A DNA stretch of 64,000 nt from Roseivirga sp. UBA6061 (GCA_002427745.1 DIYF01000014.1:62001-126000), one strand, 5' to 3'. Positions 16,703-25,729 are shown, counted from the first letter of the stretch. The notes: generated by a model not told the origin, from the letters alone. Program-made: numbers and translations.

Positions 16703-19156
16703 TTATTCAGTCAGATAAACCCGCTTTACCCGTTCGCTTACATTGGTCAGAATCTCATAAGGGATGGTGTTAGCCTGCTCAGCGAGTGTTTTGATTGAAG
16801 GGGCTTCACCAAATACGATGACCTCGTCTCCAGGTTTAACAGAAAGCCCCGTAACATCCAGCATGGTCATATCCATACAGACATTTCCGATAACCGGAGC
16901 CGATTGACCCTGAATGCGCATTATACCCTTTCCGTTACCAAAAGCCCTGGCATAACCATCAGCATAACCAATGGCCACAGTAGCGATGCTTATGTCCTTT
17001 TCAGCAACACCTTTGCGACTATAGCCCACAGTTTGGCCCGCCTTTATTTCCTTTACCTGTGATACGGTGGTTTTCAGGGTACCTACTGTCTGTAGCTCAT
17101 GATCTTGCTGTCCGCTGGCTTCCAGGCCATAAAGACCAATACCCAATCGTACCATATCCATTTGATATTCAGGAAAGCGTACGATACCCGCTGAATTCAG
17201 GGCATGAATGAACACATCATCACCTGCCTGCTGCGCAATTTTTAGGGCAAGGGGCTGAAAACTTTTCAGTTGATTCAGGGAGAAGTCATTATGGAGTGCC
17301 TCATCTGCTCCTGCCAGGTGCGTAAACACGCTCTTTACCAGGATATCCGGGTGCTGATTCAGAAAATCCAGGAGTATATCTACCTCCTCAGGCTCAAATC
17401 CGAGCCTGTTCATACCTGTATTGATATTGATGTGCACCGGCAGCCGGGTAGATTTGCCTGAATAGTATCGCTCAAAAGTACTGAGCTGATTCAGCTCAAA
17501 AATCTCTGGTTCCAGGTCATACTGAATGAGTTTGTCAAGGTCTGCATGGCTGGTATTCATCACCATAATGGGTAGGTGAATACCGTTCTGTCTCAGGGTA
17601 ACTCCCTCGTCTGCATAGGCTACGGCCAGATAATGCACCTTATGGAATTGCAGGAGCTGCGCCACTTCCGCGCTTCCGCTTCCGTAGGCAAATGCCTTTA
17701 CCATCACCATGATCCTGGTGTCGGGTGCCAGTTGATTCCGGTAAAAATTCAGGTTGTGGGTAATGGCATCCAGATTGATTTCAAGAATGGTTTGATGCGC
17801 CTTTTCGGCCAATGCTGCTACCACCTGTTCGAACCCGAACTTCCGGGCTCCCTTAATGAGTACTACCGATTCGCTGAGGTTGGTTTGGGGCAGATCTGCC
17901 AGAAGGGCTGGAGTATTCGGATAAATGTGCTTAGCTATGCTGAATACACCGCTGTTCTTACTCATTTCCGGTCCTACTCCAATCAGTTTCTCCACGCCTT
18001 TTTCAAGTAGTAGCGCATTGATTCGTTCATACACGTTTGCAGCATCGGAGACCTGTAGTATATCTGACAGGACAACCACTTTCCGGTCAAACTGATTTTG
18101 ATGAGTCAGAAAATCCAGAGCGGATTCAACCCCGGCCAGATCATTGTTGTATGAGTCATCAATGATGTAGGTGTCCTGGATGCCTTTGATCAGCTTCAGG
18201 CGCATATCTACCGGCTCCAGCTTATCCAAAGCCGATTGGACATCAACAGAAGAGAATCCCAGCTCCAGTAGCAGGCAGATGCAATGGATCAGATTTTCTT
18301 CTGACGCTTCATCAGTAAAAGGAAAACGGAAAACATGGGTATTTTCGTCAGAACGGAAGCTGTACTCCTGGTTTTTGAGCCTTTCAATGCTGATGTCAGC
18401 CGGGTTATCAAATGCCCATGAGATCAGTTTTTCAGGAGGCTGACTCATGGCGCTCACCGTCTCTGCCACCAAAGGATCATTAGTGGAGTATACCAGTGTT
18501 TTGCAGCCGTGAAAAAGCCTGAGCTTTTCCTGAAGCTTTATGCCAATTGATTCAAAACCCTCTTCATGTGCTGTGCCTATGTTGGTAAGAATGCCGTGAG
18601 TAGGCTGTATAATTTCTTGCAGGCGTGCCATCTCACCCATGCGTGATATCCCGGCCTCAAAAACTGCCATGTCATACTGTGGGCCCGTTTCCCATACAGA
18701 TAGGGGTACTCCCAGCTGAGAGTTATAGCTCTTGGGGCTTTTAACGACATTGACTTTAGTCGAAAGCATTTTCGAAAGCCATTCTTTTACAATGGTCTTT
18801 CCATTACTGCCGGTGATGGCAACAACAGGTTTGTGAAAACCTTCTCTCCGGGCAGTTGCCAGCTGCTGCAGTGCTTTGAGCGATGATGCCACGAGAATCA
18901 CGTTGGCTTTTCCGGGAAGCTGAGTGTCAGGTGCTTCCTCAACTATAAAGTTTCTTACGCCCTTCTGAAACAGCTCTTTGATATGGTCATGTCCGTCATG
19001 GTTTGACCCTTTAATGGCAAAGAAAATGGCCGACCGTGCATTGGAGACTTTGCGGCTGTCAGTTAATAGCGAGCTTATGGATTGCTCAGGGCATGCCTGG
19101 AGGAGTTTGCCCCGGCAGATGGTAATGATCTCGGAAATGGTCAATTCGCTCGTCAA
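16703..19156 (-). CDS. murF-alr: Bifunctional MurF ligase / alanine racemase fusion
   Basis: 817 residues. Residues 1 to about 445 form a MurF ligase: the N-terminal Mur domain (DSRKVSNARSAIFFAIKG), the ATP loop AITGSNGKTIVKEWL, then the central and C-terminal domains (IDDSYNNDLAGVESALD). Residues from about 450 form a fold-type III alanine racemase: MVMVKAFAYGSGSAEVA holds the PLP lysine, and DMVRLGIGLYGLEASG and VGNVCMDMTMLDVTG follow. The fusion makes D-alanine and joins D-Ala-D-Ala to the UDP-MurNAc-tripeptide in one chain, an arrangement known in Bacteroidota. Its start overlaps the upstream tRNA-binding protein gene by 4 bp. Confidence 0.95.
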   Translation of the reverse strand: MTSELTISEIITICRGKLLQACPEQSISSLLTDSRKVSNARSAIFFAIKGSNHDGHDHIKELFQKGVRNFIVEEAPDTQLPGKANVILVASSLKALQQLATARREGFHKPVVAITGSNGKTIVKEWLSKMLSTKVNVVKSPKSYNSQLGVPLSVWETGPQYDMAVFEAGISRMGEMARLQEIIQPTHGILTNIGTAHEEGFESIGIKLQEKLRLFHGCKTLVYSTNDPLVAETVSAMSQPPEKLISWAFDNPADISIERLKNQEYSFRSDENTHVFRFPFTDEASEENLIHCICLLLELGFSSVDVQSALDKLEPVDMRLKLIKGIQDTYIIDDSYNNDLAGVESALDFLTHQNQFDRKVVVLSDILQVSDAANVYERINALLLEKGVEKLIGVGPEMSKNSGVFSIAKHIYPNTPALLADLPQTNLSESVVLIKGARKFGFEQVVAALAEKAHQTILEINLDAITHNLNFYRNQLAPDTRIMVMVKAFAYGSGSAEVAQLLQFHKVHYLAVAYADEGVTLRQNGIHLPIMVMNTSHADLDKLIQYDLEPEIFELNQLSTFERYYSGKSTRLPVHININTGMNRLGFEPEEVDILLDFLNQHPDILVKSVFTHLAGADEALHNDFSLNQLKSFQPLALKIAQQAGDDVFIHALNSAGIVRFPEYQMDMVRLGIGLYGLEASGQQDHELQTVGTLKTTVSQVKEIKAGQTVGYSRKGVAEKDISIATVAIGYADGYARAFGNGKGIMRIQGQSAPVIGNVCMDMTMLDVTGLSVKPGDEVIVFGEAPSIKTLAEQANTIPYEILTNVSERVKRVYLTE

Positions 19157-19488
19157 AAGAGTCTGGCTCCGTTTGGTACTGGTTTATCAGGAATACACAA
19201 AACTACATTACCATTCTCATCCGGAAAACCCGTTACCAAAACTTCTGACATGATCTTTCCGATTTGCCGTGGAGGAAAATTCGTAACACATACCACCTGC
19301 TTACCAACCAAATCTTCTTTGGCATAGTGGTCCGTGATTTGGGCACTGGACTTTTTGATACCTTTCGTTCCCAGGTCAATGTACAGTATCCAGGCGGGTT
19401 TTCTGGCCTCTGGAAACTCTTCTACACGAACTACCGTACCAGTAGTAAGCTGTATTTTTTGAAAATCCTGCCAGTCGATTGTATCCAT
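19153..19488 (-). CDS. tRNA-binding domain protein (CsaA-like)
   Basis: 111 residues forming a single EMAP/OB-fold tRNA-binding domain: MDTIDWQDFQKIQLTTGTV, then EARKPAWILYIDLG, SAQITDHYAKEDLVGKQVVCV and NFPPRQIGKIMSEVLVTGFP. It is the same fold as CsaA and the C-terminal extension of bacterial MetRS. CsaA has been described as an export-related chaperone; a tRNA-quality role is equally possible. It is translationally coupled (ATGA) to murF-alr. Confidence 0.88.
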   Translation of the reverse strand: MDTIDWQDFQKIQLTTGTVVRVEEFPEARKPAWILYIDLGTKGIKKSSAQITDHYAKEDLVGKQVVCVTNFPPRQIGKIMSEVLVTGFPDENGNVVLCIPDKPVPNGARLF

Positions 19489-19566
19489 TTTAAGGGTCTT
19501 AATGTCCCGATTTTTGTTTTGTATAACGATTTGGAGAGAAATCTAAACAAAATATAATATCAGGCG

Positions 19567-19597
19567 TTTAGTTAATTGCGAAATATTACTAACTTTA
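19567..19597 (+). promoter_or_regulatory. Putative Bacteroidota-type promoter
   Basis: TTTA at 19567-19570 and TAACTTTA at 19590-19597 are 19 bp apart. They fit the TTTG-N19-TAnnTTTG housekeeping promoter with one mismatch in each element. The position suits the gene starting at 19618. Confidence 0.45.
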
Positions 19598-19617
19598 GCG
19601 TCCCTGTAAAGCTATAG

Positions 19618-20010
19618 ATGCGGAGGAAAGTCTTACATATCTTTACATTATCTCTCCTGGTCACTGTTTGTACCCAGGGAATTTCCTATGCGCAGGAAGA
19701 AGGTGCTGAGATGCCTTTGAAGCAACAAGAAAGCACCGTTCTCGAAAAAGACTCCATTCAGGATGACGCAGCTACCGCAGGTGAGGCCAAAGGTGATTTC
19801 GTTAATCCGATTCTTATCAGACCCAAGGAAAAAGCATTGCTCACCCCGGATGTTGAGATCATTCCTAACAATACACCGGTTAAGAAATCTGAAGACCTGA
19901 GCGAAAAAGCTAAAGATCAGGAGGCTCAGTCTAATCTCAAATTCAACTTTATCTACTACCTTTTCTATAAGTTCAAGGTAGGTAGTTCCTCTTCTGCCAG
20001 CGGCAGCTAG
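19618..20010 (+). CDS. Small secreted hypothetical protein
   Basis: 130 residues. A signal peptide (about 1-25, ending ISYAQ) is followed by an acidic, low-complexity middle (EKDSIQDDAATAGEAKGD), a proline-containing stretch (NPILIRPKEKALLTPDVEI) and an aromatic C-terminal segment (LKFNFIYYLFYKFKVG) ending in a Ser-rich tail. I do not recognise the family. It lies 75 bp upstream of a TonB receptor gene that has its own promoter element. Confidence 0.6.
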   Translation: MRRKVLHIFTLSLLVTVCTQGISYAQEEGAEMPLKQQESTVLEKDSIQDDAATAGEAKGDFVNPILIRPKEKALLTPDVEIIPNNTPVKKSEDLSEKAKDQEAQSNLKFNFIYYLFYKFKVGSSSSASGS

Positions 20011-20070
20011 TTTTTCACACCCCGTTTTACCCCTTGACAAATCTTTTGCAATCCTGTTGCAAAAAAAGAA

Positions 20071-20078
20071 TATCTTTG
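20071..20078 (+). promoter_or_regulatory. Promoter -7 element TATCTTTG for the TonB receptor gene
   Basis: TATCTTTG is an exact TAnnTTTG match. A TTTTG at about 20043-20047 lies about 22 bp upstream, near the usual -33 distance. Transcription would start around 20084-20086, at or next to the first ATG. The mRNA would therefore be leaderless or translation would begin at a later ATG (20095 or 20107). Confidence 0.6.
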
Positions 20079-20085
20079 TGGCCCT

Positions 20086-22464
20086 ATGAGGTTTATGGGA
20101 GGAAAATGGATTGTGATGTTGGTGTTGACTTGTGTATTCAGCCAGGCGACTGCTCAGAGTAATACCTGTGATTTAGTACTTAAGGGTATTGTGCTCGATA
20201 AGGAGAATAAAAAACCCATACCCTTTGCTACGGTAGAGATTTCCAGTCTTGGGAAACGCCTGGTTTCCGCTGAAGATGGTAGCTTTTTGTTCAGTAAACT
20301 CTGCCAGGCTTCCTATGAACTCACTTTTCGCTTTCTGGGCTATAAACCTTTAAAAAGGTCTTTTAACCTTTCCGGAACCCCGGGGCCTGTAAAGGTATAT
20401 CTGGAGACGGAGGTACAGGACCTTTCAGGAGTGGTGGTAGAAGGTGAGAAGGTGGATGAAATTGCCAGCCTGAAGCGGGCCGAACTTTCTGCCGATGCAT
20501 TGCAGAGAAACAGTGGAGAGAGTCTCGGAGAGGCATTGACCGACATTACAGGTGTTAATATCCTGCAGACTGGCCCTACCATTGCCAAGCCGGTAATTCA
20601 TGGGCTGCACAGTAATCGCATTTTAATCCTTAACAATGGTATTCGTCAGGAGGGCCAGCAGTGGGGGCAGGAGCATGCTCCTGAAATTGATCCTTTTGTG
20701 GCATCTAATCTGCAACTGATTAAGGGGGCTGCTGCCGTAAAATATGGCTCAGATGCAATTGGGGGCGTGATTCTCGTAAACCCTCCGGATCTTCCCAGCA
20801 CGCAGGGGCTGGCCGGTTCATTCAATCTGGTGGGAGCAACTAATAACAAATTAGGAGCAAGCAGTCTCATGCTGGAAGGAGGAGTCAAAGGACTTGAGGG
20901 CTTTGGCTGGAGAATCCAGGGAAGTCTCAAAAGGGCAGGTGATGCCAGGGCAGCCGACTATCGACTTACGAATACGGGCACTCGGGAGGATAATTTTTCT
21001 TTTGGGCTTGGATATCATAAAGAAAGTATGGGCTTCGAGGTGTTTTACAGTAGTTTTGATACCGATATCGGGATATTGAGAAGTGCGCATATCGGTAGTC
21101 TTACTGATCTTGAAAACGCCATTGGTCGTGATCGGCCTATTTTCATCAGTGATTTTAGCCGGGAGATTAACAACCCGCGTCAACAGGTAGGGCATCAGCT
21201 GTTAAAGATGAACGGTCATATGGATGTGAACAATCTTGGTGAGTTGTTTTTGCAATATGGTCTACAGAGAAATCAGCGAAAGGAATTTGATATCCGCAGA
21301 GGAGGTCGGTCAAACATTCCTGCACTATCGCTGGACCTGATTACGCATACATTGGAACTTGATCTGGATTTGGCCCCTATTGGTAAATGGAAGGGAGATG
21401 TTGGTGCAAGTTTCATGATCCAGGCCAATGAAAACTCTTCAGAAACAGGGATACGGCCTCTGATTCCTAACTTTGACAATGTTACTGCCGGTTTTCATGC
21501 GATTGGGCGCTATGTGGAGTCCCGTTACGAACTGGAGTTTGGTCTTCGTTACGATTACAAGCATTACCTGGTAAGAAAATTTGATGAAAACGATGTATTG
21601 ATCAGACCCGAATTCAATTTCAATAATGTCACGGGATCGGCCGGTATTGTATTGAATTTGCCGAATGGCTGGGAATTGAGAAGTAATTTGGGAACGGCCT
21701 GGCGGGCACCTCATGTGAATGAACTCTTTAGCGAAGGCCTGCACCATGGCTCTGGTGCTATTGAAGAGGGAAGGCAGGACCTGGTGAGCGAGAAAGCTAT
21801 TAAATGGATTAGTTCAGTTGAAAAGGACGCAGCGAGATACAGTGTGGATGTTTCAGCCTATTACAACCTGATCAATGATTATATATATCTGAGACCCGAA
21901 GATGTGGCGCTGACCATTCGCGGGGCTTTTCCGATATTTCGATATAATCAGACGGACGCTCATTTTATGGGACTTGATGCCAATTTGACCTATAACCTCA
22001 CTGATCGGGTTGAGTGGGGTAATAAGCTTTCGCTGATCAGAGCCATGGACAGGGAAAATGACAGCCCGCTTATCAACATACCGGCCAACCGATTACAGTC
22101 GGGGCTCACCTATAAGTTTGCTGATGGCAGGCTGAAGGAGCCCTTTATTTCTTTTTCTGCTGACTTCGTTGACAGGCAGCGCAATGCTCCCAGGGTTGTG
22201 TCTATAGCTGAGGTCCGGGCAAATGATGATGATCTGTTCGCTGATGATCAGAGTGTTTTTGATTTTCTGGATGTGCCAGCGGGATACACTAATCTGAACA
22301 TAAGCGGAGGGTTCAAAACGGCTGTTTTCAGCAACGAGCTGAATGTCTTTATCTCAGTTGAAAACATATTGAATAACAGCTACAGAGACTATCTGAATCG
22401 CTTCAGGTATTATGTAGATGACCTGGGAAGGAATATCAGCCTGAAGATTAACTATAACTTTTAA
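20086..22464 (+). CDS. TonB-dependent outer-membrane receptor
   Basis: 792 residues. Signal peptide (about 1-25, ATAQS), CarboxypepD_reg-like domain at about 30-110 (LVLKGIVLDKENKKPIPFA, FRFLGYKPLKRSF), then a TonB plug (SLGEALTDITGVNILQTGP, HGLHSNRILILNNGIRQEGQ, HAPEIDPFVASNLQLIKGAA) and a beta-barrel ending LGRNISLKINYNF with the terminal Phe typical of outer-membrane barrels. It has no STN domain, so it should be a plain transporter rather than a sigma-signalling receptor. The ligand is unknown; no adjacent SusD or siderophore gene. The start may be the ATG at 20095 given the promoter position. Confidence 0.93.
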   Translation: MRFMGGKWIVMLVLTCVFSQATAQSNTCDLVLKGIVLDKENKKPIPFATVEISSLGKRLVSAEDGSFLFSKLCQASYELTFRFLGYKPLKRSFNLSGTPGPVKVYLETEVQDLSGVVVEGEKVDEIASLKRAELSADALQRNSGESLGEALTDITGVNILQTGPTIAKPVIHGLHSNRILILNNGIRQEGQQWGQEHAPEIDPFVASNLQLIKGAAAVKYGSDAIGGVILVNPPDLPSTQGLAGSFNLVGATNNKLGASSLMLEGGVKGLEGFGWRIQGSLKRAGDARAADYRLTNTGTREDNFSFGLGYHKESMGFEVFYSSFDTDIGILRSAHIGSLTDLENAIGRDRPIFISDFSREINNPRQQVGHQLLKMNGHMDVNNLGELFLQYGLQRNQRKEFDIRRGGRSNIPALSLDLITHTLELDLDLAPIGKWKGDVGASFMIQANENSSETGIRPLIPNFDNVTAGFHAIGRYVESRYELEFGLRYDYKHYLVRKFDENDVLIRPEFNFNNVTGSAGIVLNLPNGWELRSNLGTAWRAPHVNELFSEGLHHGSGAIEEGRQDLVSEKAIKWISSVEKDAARYSVDVSAYYNLINDYIYLRPEDVALTIRGAFPIFRYNQTDAHFMGLDANLTYNLTDRVEWGNKLSLIRAMDRENDSPLINIPANRLQSGLTYKFADGRLKEPFISFSADFVDRQRNAPRVVSIAEVRANDDDLFADDQSVFDFLDVPAGYTNLNISGGFKTAVFSNELNVFISVENILNNSYRDYLNRFRYYVDDLGRNISLKINYNF

Positions 22465-22475
22465 TTGCTCCGGAA

Positions 22476-23195
22476 TCAGAGCAGAGGCTTGAGGTCTTTC
22501 AGGCTCAGATTACCTTCGTAGTAAGCCCGGCCAAACATTACAGCACTCACGCCAATCTCGTCAAGTCTTTTGATGTCGTCAACCGATCTTACGCCACCAC
22601 TGGCCATCAGGTTAATACCTTTGAACTTCCCGATAATCTCCTTGTACATATCGAAATTCGGACCTTCCTGAATACCGTCTTTGGCAATATCGGTGCTCTT
22701 TACATACTTCACGCCTCTCATATAGTAGTAGTCTATATGGTCGATCAGGTTGATGTCTGTAGACTTTTGCCAGCCGCGTATACTGATTTTGCCATCCAGT
22801 GCATCTGCACCAAGTGTGATCTTTTCACGGCCGTAAGACACGAGCCAGGAAGCAAAGAGTTTCTTATTGTTAATGGCTACTGAAGAAGCTGTGATTGAGC
22901 TCGCCCCGTATTCGTAGGCCTTACTGATGTCACCATCAGTTGAAATTCCTCCACTGAAGTCAATGTCCAGGCTGGTGTAGCCCGCTATGGCTTCCAGTAC
23001 GTGGTAGTTTACCGGAGAGCCTTTAAAAGACCCGTCAAGGTCTACAATGTGAATCTTTTTAATACCGATTTCTTCAAACCTCCTTGCCACGTCTACGGGA
23101 CTGTCTTTATAGACAGTTTCGCTTTTGTAATCACCTTGCTTGAGTCTGGTAACTTTGCCGTTAATTACTGATATGGAAGGAATAATTTGAATCAT
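22476..23195 (-). CDS. hisA: HisA-like (beta/alpha)8 isomerase with altered first catalytic residue
   Basis: 239 residues, the size of HisA. The fold and many motifs agree with phosphoribosylformimino-AICAR-P isomerase: NGKVTRLKQGDY, IHIVDLDGSFKGSPVN, LGADALDGKISIRGWQ, STDIAKDGIQEGPN and LMASGGVRSVDDI. Asp131 matches the second catalytic Asp. The first catalytic Asp, in the IPAxD motif of HisA and HisF, is replaced by Ser9 (IIPSIS), and GGGIR is SGGIS at 81-85. No other histidine gene is nearby. It may be a diverged HisA that still works or a paralogue with another substrate, so the symbol is provisional. Confidence 0.75.
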   Translation of the reverse strand: MIQIIPSISVINGKVTRLKQGDYKSETVYKDSPVDVARRFEEIGIKKIHIVDLDGSFKGSPVNYHVLEAIAGYTSLDIDFSGGISTDGDISKAYEYGASSITASSVAINNKKLFASWLVSYGREKITLGADALDGKISIRGWQKSTDINLIDHIDYYYMRGVKYVKSTDIAKDGIQEGPNFDMYKEIIGKFKGINLMASGGVRSVDDIKRLDEIGVSAVMFGRAYYEGNLSLKDLKPLL

Positions 23196-23254
23196 ATGGC
23201 AGAGGGTATTGAGCGTTAAAATGGGCGCTAAACTAGTTATTTTTTAACCAAAAA

Positions 23255-23267
23255 AAGTCAATGACTT
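23255..23267 (-). promoter_or_regulatory. Perfect 13-bp palindrome upstream of the hisA-like gene
   Basis: AAGTCAATGACTT is a perfect inverted repeat (6-bp arms, 1-nt centre), 60 bp upstream of the hisA-like start. On the minus strand it is followed by a T run, but the stem is too short and AT-rich for a convincing terminator of the upstream response-regulator gene. An operator is also possible. Confidence 0.3.
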
Positions 23268-23349
23268 GTTAAAAAATTGTTTAGTTCCGAAGCCAATTAA
23301 AATACAAAAAACGCCTCTGGATTCAAAGAAAATCTTCGTTTAAACTCGC

Positions 23350-24045
23350 TCAGGCCTCTGTGATGAGCTTGAAACCCGACCCGTGGAGGGTGATAATTTG
23401 AATGCTTTCATCTGCCTTCAACAGCTTTCTGAGTTTGGCTATATACACATCCATACTGCGGGCATTAAAATAGCTGTCATCTCTCCATATGATTTTGAGG
23501 GCTACTGACCTGTCAAGTGGCTGGTTCATATGAAGACAAAGCAGGCGAAGCAGCTCAGACTCTTTGGAGGTAAGTTTGGTTTGCTCTCCGTTACGAATGA
23601 GCATTTGCTTGTCATAGTCAAAGCGGAAGGAACCGAACTCGAAAGTTTTCTGATCAGAAATCTGTGGATTGCTCTCAGCAGTTCTTCTCAGAATAGCCTG
23701 AATTCTGAGCAACAACTCTTCCATACTGAAAGGCTTCGTTATATAGTCATCGCCTCCGATTTTAAAGCCTTCGATGGTATCTTCCTTCATCGATTTGGCA
23801 GTAAGAAAGATGATAGGGGTCACGGTGTCTTCTTTCCGAATCTCTTTGGCCATAGAAAAGCCATCCTTTTTGGGAAGCATTACATCGAAAAGGCAAAGGT
23901 CAAACTGTTCTCGCTTGAAAGTCTTGAGCCCCTCTTCACCGTCACGGCAAAGTGTGGTTTCGTAGCCTTTCAGCATGAGGTATTCATTTAATATTTGCCC
24001 CAGGTTGGGGTCATCTTCTACAAGAAGTAATCTGAAACTAGACAT
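23350..24045 (-). CDS. OmpR-family response regulator
   Basis: 231 residues from the ATG at 24045; a longer frame from 24093 would lie inside the kinase gene. Receiver domain: acidic pair EDD at 10-12, phospho-acceptor Asp54 (CLFDVMLP) and Lys in YITKPFS. C-terminal winged-helix DNA-binding domain: LTSKESELLRLLCLH, then DVYIAKLRKLLKADESIQI and HGSGFKLI. It overlaps the upstream kinase gene by 8 bp and is its obvious partner. It should bind direct repeats; phased TTAAC repeats lie upstream of the kinase gene and the divergent T9SS gene. Confidence 0.95.
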   Translation of the reverse strand: MSSFRLLLVEDDPNLGQILNEYLMLKGYETTLCRDGEEGLKTFKREQFDLCLFDVMLPKKDGFSMAKEIRKEDTVTPIIFLTAKSMKEDTIEGFKIGGDDYITKPFSMEELLLRIQAILRRTAESNPQISDQKTFEFGSFRFDYDKQMLIRNGEQTKLTSKESELLRLLCLHMNQPLDRSVALKIIWRDDSYFNARSMDVYIAKLRKLLKADESIQIITLHGSGFKLITEA

Positions 24046-25624
24046 GTGTGAATGGTAAATATATTTTAAAAGTGCTGCCTTTATCAGGCTCACTTTTTAC
24101 TGAGATATTGCCATGATGCATATCAATCACGCTTTTTACATAAGAGAGACCAAGGCCAAAGCCCTTTACATCATGAACATTACCGGTAGAAACCCGGTAG
24201 AATTTATCGAAGATCTTCTCTACGGCTTCTTTTGCCATACCGATACCATGATCGGAAATCTTGAGAATGACTCCTGTTGAAATATTTTCTGTTCGAATGT
24301 GTATCTGCGGAGCGTCCGGAGAGTACTTATTGGCGTTGTCCAGCAGGTTATAAATGATATTGGTCAAATGTACTTTGTCGGCTTCTATTCTTGAGTTACT
24401 TGCCAGAAGCTGACTGGTAATTTGTCCCTCCCTTTTTTCCACCATGATATTGATGTTGGTCAGGGCTTTCTGGATAATGTCATGAATGTCGAGGGTCTCA
24501 AACTTGAGTCTGAAATCCTTCTTGTCCAGTGTAGCAATCTGAAGCACCTTTTCCACCTGTAGTTCAAGTCTTCTGTTTTCTTCCTTGATTACCTGCACAT
24601 ATCGATCCACAAATGCCGTATTGCTCTTCAGGTCGTCATCCTGTAAGGCTTCTGTGGCCAGTGACACCGTAGCAATGGGGGTTTTGAACTCGTGGGTCAT
24701 GTTATTGATAAAGTCGTTTTTAATTTCCGAGAGCTTTTTCTGTCTCAGAATCACCATGATGGCGTAGGCAAAACAACCGATGATCACGAGCATAAGAATG
24801 CCGGATGAGGTCAGGGGAATCAGGGCCTGTTTCATCAGGTAGTTGCGCTGTTTCGGGAAATGGATAGACAGGTGATAGTCTTTTTCCTGCAGGTCCATGG
24901 GGAAGAGATTGGCGCTGAGCTCTGAATCGCGAATTTCTTTAAGGGCCTCTTCATCTGATGTATTGCGGATTCTCACCAGGTCTGAATTCTTTTGGGTGAT
25001 GCCGTAGTGATAGGGGAGGTCTATGCCCCTGTCGTGCAGTTCGAGACTAAGCAGGGTGTCGAGTAATACCGGGTTAATACGTTCAAAGACATTGTTACTA
25101 CCGATAAGGTGGTTTCTCCAGCTACTCTGCATCTGATCCAGCCTGCGGCCCATTTGACGTTCCATTAACAGGCGCTGATCATTGGCATCAGGCAGTTGGC
25201 CTTCCGGCATAGGACCAAACTGGGGGTTCATAAAGGCTTGAAAGTCGAACGATACCTGCATGGTACCTGAGGCCTCATCTACCTGAACCTGAAAAAAAGG
25301 CGCACTCATAAAATCAGCCGCATTGGGTACGGGCTGGCCCTGGGCTGCTTTGGTCTTCTGAATGGTTCTGATGCTGTCTCGTGCCCCCTGAAGACGCGCA
25401 TAGTCCATGGGCATGTAGCGATTTACATCCTGTTCCAGAAAGCTGATGTCATTATTACGAGCAAGGCTGTTGGTTACCTCTACCAGGGCCGACTGAACAC
25501 TTCGGGTGAAGCGCTCTTCATTGACCTTATTCACCTCCTGAATCCAGTAGAACTGAAAGGCAATGAGGCCTGTCATGGCCACGCTTAGTAAGCCTATCAA
25601 CCAGCTGATCCTCCTTCTACTCAT
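24038..25624 (-). CDS. Sensor histidine kinase
   Basis: 528 residues from the ATG at 25624; a TTG two codons upstream is less likely. Layout: TM1 at about 8-28, a periplasmic sensor of about 240 residues with no recognised domain, TM2 at about 268-293, HisKA with MTHEFKTPIATVSL (His311), and HATPase_c with the N box YNLLDNANKYSPDAP, G1 DHGIGMA and G2 GFGLGLSYVK. It should autophosphorylate and pass phosphate to the overlapping response regulator. It is divergent from the acidic T9SS cargo gene, which may be its main target. Confidence 0.95.
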   Translation of the reverse strand: MSRRRISWLIGLLSVAMTGLIAFQFYWIQEVNKVNEERFTRSVQSALVEVTNSLARNNDISFLEQDVNRYMPMDYARLQGARDSIRTIQKTKAAQGQPVPNAADFMSAPFFQVQVDEASGTMQVSFDFQAFMNPQFGPMPEGQLPDANDQRLLMERQMGRRLDQMQSSWRNHLIGSNNVFERINPVLLDTLLSLELHDRGIDLPYHYGITQKNSDLVRIRNTSDEEALKEIRDSELSANLFPMDLQEKDYHLSIHFPKQRNYLMKQALIPLTSSGILMLVIIGCFAYAIMVILRQKKLSEIKNDFINNMTHEFKTPIATVSLATEALQDDDLKSNTAFVDRYVQVIKEENRRLELQVEKVLQIATLDKKDFRLKFETLDIHDIIQKALTNINIMVEKREGQITSQLLASNSRIEADKVHLTNIIYNLLDNANKYSPDAPQIHIRTENISTGVILKISDHGIGMAKEAVEKIFDKFYRVSTGNVHDVKGFGLGLSYVKSVIDMHHGNISVKSEPDKGSTFKIYLPFTHV

Positions 25625-25654
25625 GTCCAAAAGTACTTTATTAATCAGGGGTGG

Positions 25655-25700
25655 GTTAAGCTTTTAACGAAATTTAACAGGAATTAACTATCGTTTAACA
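25655..25700 (+). promoter_or_regulatory. Four phased TTAAC direct repeats (OmpR-type box)
   Basis: TTAAC occurs at 25664, 25674, 25684 and 25695, spaced 10, 10 and 11 bp, as TTTAACG, TTTAACA, ATTAACT and TTTAACA. A degenerate TTAAG lies at 25656. This is the classical layout for OmpR/PhoB-family dimers binding in tandem. The array ends 22 bp upstream of a TACTTTCG -7 element, where a -33 element would otherwise be, and no good TTTG is seen. This points to activator-dependent transcription of the gene at 25790. Confidence 0.65.
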
Positions 25701-25721
25701 CAGGTCGCCCGAATTATTAAA

Positions 25722-25729
25722 TACTTTCG
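25722..25729 (+). promoter_or_regulatory. Putative -7 element TACTTTCG
   Basis: One mismatch from TAnnTTTG. It is followed by a leader of about 50 nt to the gene at 25790 and preceded by the phased TTAAC array in place of a -33 element. Confidence 0.45.

Noticed and set aside
24046..24093. N-terminal extension of the OmpR-type regulator
   Set aside because: It lies within the end of the kinase gene, and the receiver fold starts right after the ATG at 24045.
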